Assembly (NCBI GenBank): GCA_947371755.1
Contig: CANBQT010000026.1
Coordinates: forward strand, 1-41,453
DNA from: Chitinophagaceae bacterium
GTDB taxonomy: Bacteria; Bacteroidota; Bacteroidia; Chitinophagales; Chitinophagaceae
Direction of reading: 5' to 3'
Length of the DNA stretch: 41,453 nt
Of this stretch, positions 40,626 to 41,453 are shown one piece after another (position 1 is the stretch's first letter; each line of letters begins with the position of its first letter). Below the pieces are notes generated by a model. It saw only the letters and a program-made list of their open reading frames with translations. It did no database searches and was not told the origin of the DNA. Made by a program: the position numbers and the translations under genes.

Positions 40626-40633
40626 CAACTTTG
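40626..40633 (+). promoter_or_regulatory. Near-consensus -7 element (CAACTTTG) for cmk
   Basis: One mismatch to TAnnTTTG, 33 bases before the ATG at 40667. It overlaps an in-frame TTG at 40631, making that an unlikely start. Confidence 0.3.
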
Positions 40634-40666
40634 TATGGTATTAATTATCGGTTTTTCCGAACTATC

Positions 40667-41353
40667 ATGCGTAAAATTATCATTACCCTCGATGGATTTT
40701 CTTCCTGTGGCAAGAGTACTTTAGCCCGCCAATTAGCGAATGAATTGAATTATGTGTTTATTGATTCCGGTGCGATGTATCGTGCTATCACGCTCTATTT
40801 TTTAAGGCATCGCATTGATTGGAATCATCAGAATGAAGTAGTAAGTGCCTTACAGCATATTACACTTGATTTTCAGTATAATACAGAAACAGGAAGGTCA
40901 GACATGTATTTGAATCATGAGGATGTGGAAGTTTTTATTCGGGAAATGCACGTGAGTGATAATGTAAGTGCTGTGTCTGCAGTAAAAGAAGTTCGTGAAT
41001 TTGCAGTGTTACAGCAACAAATAATGGGTAAGAAAAAAGGTATTGTCATGGATGGAAGAGATATTGGTACCACTGTATTTCCCAATGCAGAATTAAAAAT
41101 ATTTGTGGTAGCAGATCCTGCAATCAGAGTAGAAAGAAGGTACAAGGAGATGTACGAGAAAAATCCAAAAATCAGCATCGAGGAGGTGAAAAATAATCTT
41201 GAATCCCGCGATTATATTGATAGCCATCGGGAAGTGAGCCCATTAAGGAAAGCAGAAGATGCCATTGAATTGGACAATAGCAATTTAACAAGAGAAGAAC
41301 AATTAGAAATTGTTTTAAAGTGGGCAAAAGATATCATTCACAAACCCCACTAA
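40667..41353 (+). CDS. cmk: Cytidylate kinase
   Basis: A 228-residue (d)CMP kinase. The P-loop is GFSSCGKST (10-18), a variant of the common GPSGSGKST. DSGAMYRAITLYF binds the nucleotide monophosphate, VMDGRDIGTTVFPNAELKIF is the core signature, and ADPAIRVERRYKEM with SRDYIDSHREVSPL forms the lid. It phosphorylates CMP and dCMP for nucleotide recycling. The ATG is chosen over an upstream TTG at 40631, which lies in the putative promoter. Its stop overlaps the 3' end of a minus-strand gene by a few bases. Confidence 0.97.
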   Translation: MRKIIITLDGFSSCGKSTLARQLANELNYVFIDSGAMYRAITLYFLRHRIDWNHQNEVVSALQHITLDFQYNTETGRSDMYLNHEDVEVFIREMHVSDNVSAVSAVKEVREFAVLQQQIMGKKKGIVMDGRDIGTTVFPNAELKIFVVADPAIRVERRYKEMYEKNPKISIEEVKNNLESRDYIDSHREVSPLRKAEDAIELDNSNLTREEQLEIVLKWAKDIIHKPH

Positions 41354-41453
41354 CTGATTAATGGATAAGAATTTCCATTGATAGTTTGTAACAGGTTGTT
41401 ATTGATTTTAATTTCAGTGAAGTTGGAGATGACTTCTAATGCACCATAAAACA
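41350..41453 (-). CDS. 3' end of an unidentified minus-strand gene (cut by window edge)
   Basis: The minus strand has an open frame for 33 codons from the right edge to a TAG at 41350-41352. The end reads SNFTEIKINNNLLQ, then TINGNSYPLIS. The other two minus frames are interrupted in the same span. It is convergent with cmk and overlaps its stop by about 4 bases. The piece is too short to recognise; it looks like a beta-strand-rich end. The full gene lies outside the window. Confidence 0.45.
   Translation of the reverse strand, partial: FYGALEVISNFTEIKINNNLLQTINGNSYPLIS

Noticed and set aside
1..41453. tRNA, rRNA, CRISPR, insertion sequence or prophage content
   Set aside because: I scanned the intergenic gaps by eye and found no T-loop/cloverleaf pattern, regular direct repeats, transposase motifs or phage genes.

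Overview
The window is about 41.5 kb of dense, AT-rich chromosomal DNA, with no gene-free gap longer than about 230 bases. I see no insertion sequences, phage genes, CRISPR arrays, tRNA or rRNA genes. The gene families suggest Bacteroidota, most likely Chitinophagaceae. These include an 854-residue TonB-dependent receptor paired with a DUF5689 lipoprotein, an OmpA protein with calcium-type repeats, a DUF1343/NamZ hydrolase, a polyprenyl synthase of the menaquinone type, and a CarboxypepD_reg-like protein. Promoters agree: TAnnTTTG-type -7 elements stand before many genes and Shine-Dalgarno motifs are mostly absent. The genus is not determined.

Layout. 1-788 (minus): ribosomal operon rpsF-rpsR-rplI (rplI cut by the edge), with a candidate promoter and a compact structured leader. 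987-5565: a secreted endonuclease/exonuclease/phosphatase-fold hydrolase, divergent from a TonB-dependent receptor and a DUF5689 lipoprotein, plausibly one degradation and uptake locus. 5703-7559: htpG. 7627-10289 (minus): polyprenyl diphosphate synthase and recJ, joined by an overlapping stop and start. 10480-11928: OmpA-like porin. 12109-16678: HAD phosphatase, an unusual PlsC-like acyltransferase, acyl-CoA thioesterase, dipeptide epimerase and proline dehydrogenase. 16729-19395 (minus): a LuxR-type response regulator, then a PAS-PAS-PAS-H-box-REC protein with no kinase ATPase domain.

19621-25442 (plus): thyA and folA, a small membrane protein, two methyltransferases, a LysM/double-psi-barrel exported protein and a rhodanese-thioredoxin lipoprotein. 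25444-27688 (minus): a NamZ-like muramidase followed by fmt. 27823-31866 (plus): SlyD-type FKBP, pepT, an SPFH protein and an ExbB/ExbD pair. 31863-32720 (minus): prmC. 32763-35323 (plus): ribD, an EamA transporter and a YigZ-family protein. 35324-37736 (minus): YdcF-like protein, 3-hydroxyacyl-CoA dehydrogenase and a CarboxypepD_reg-like protein. 37876-41353 (plus): Mrp ATPase, PaiB-like flavoprotein, GDPD lipoprotein and cmk. The last 100 bases hold the 3' end of an unidentified minus-strand gene.

This is mostly core housekeeping sequence, and I do not see a clear new defence or mobile system. The best leads are the kinase-less PAS/H-box/REC protein, the triple-hairpin rpsF leader, the nuclease/TonB/DUF5689 locus, an acyltransferase with an HX5D motif, an OmpA domain lacking its peptidoglycan-binding Asp, a recurring TAnnTT(T)GCAGCC promoter word, and perfect dyads in the epimerase/proline dehydrogenase divergent region. 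All calls come from reading motifs; no searches or computations were run.
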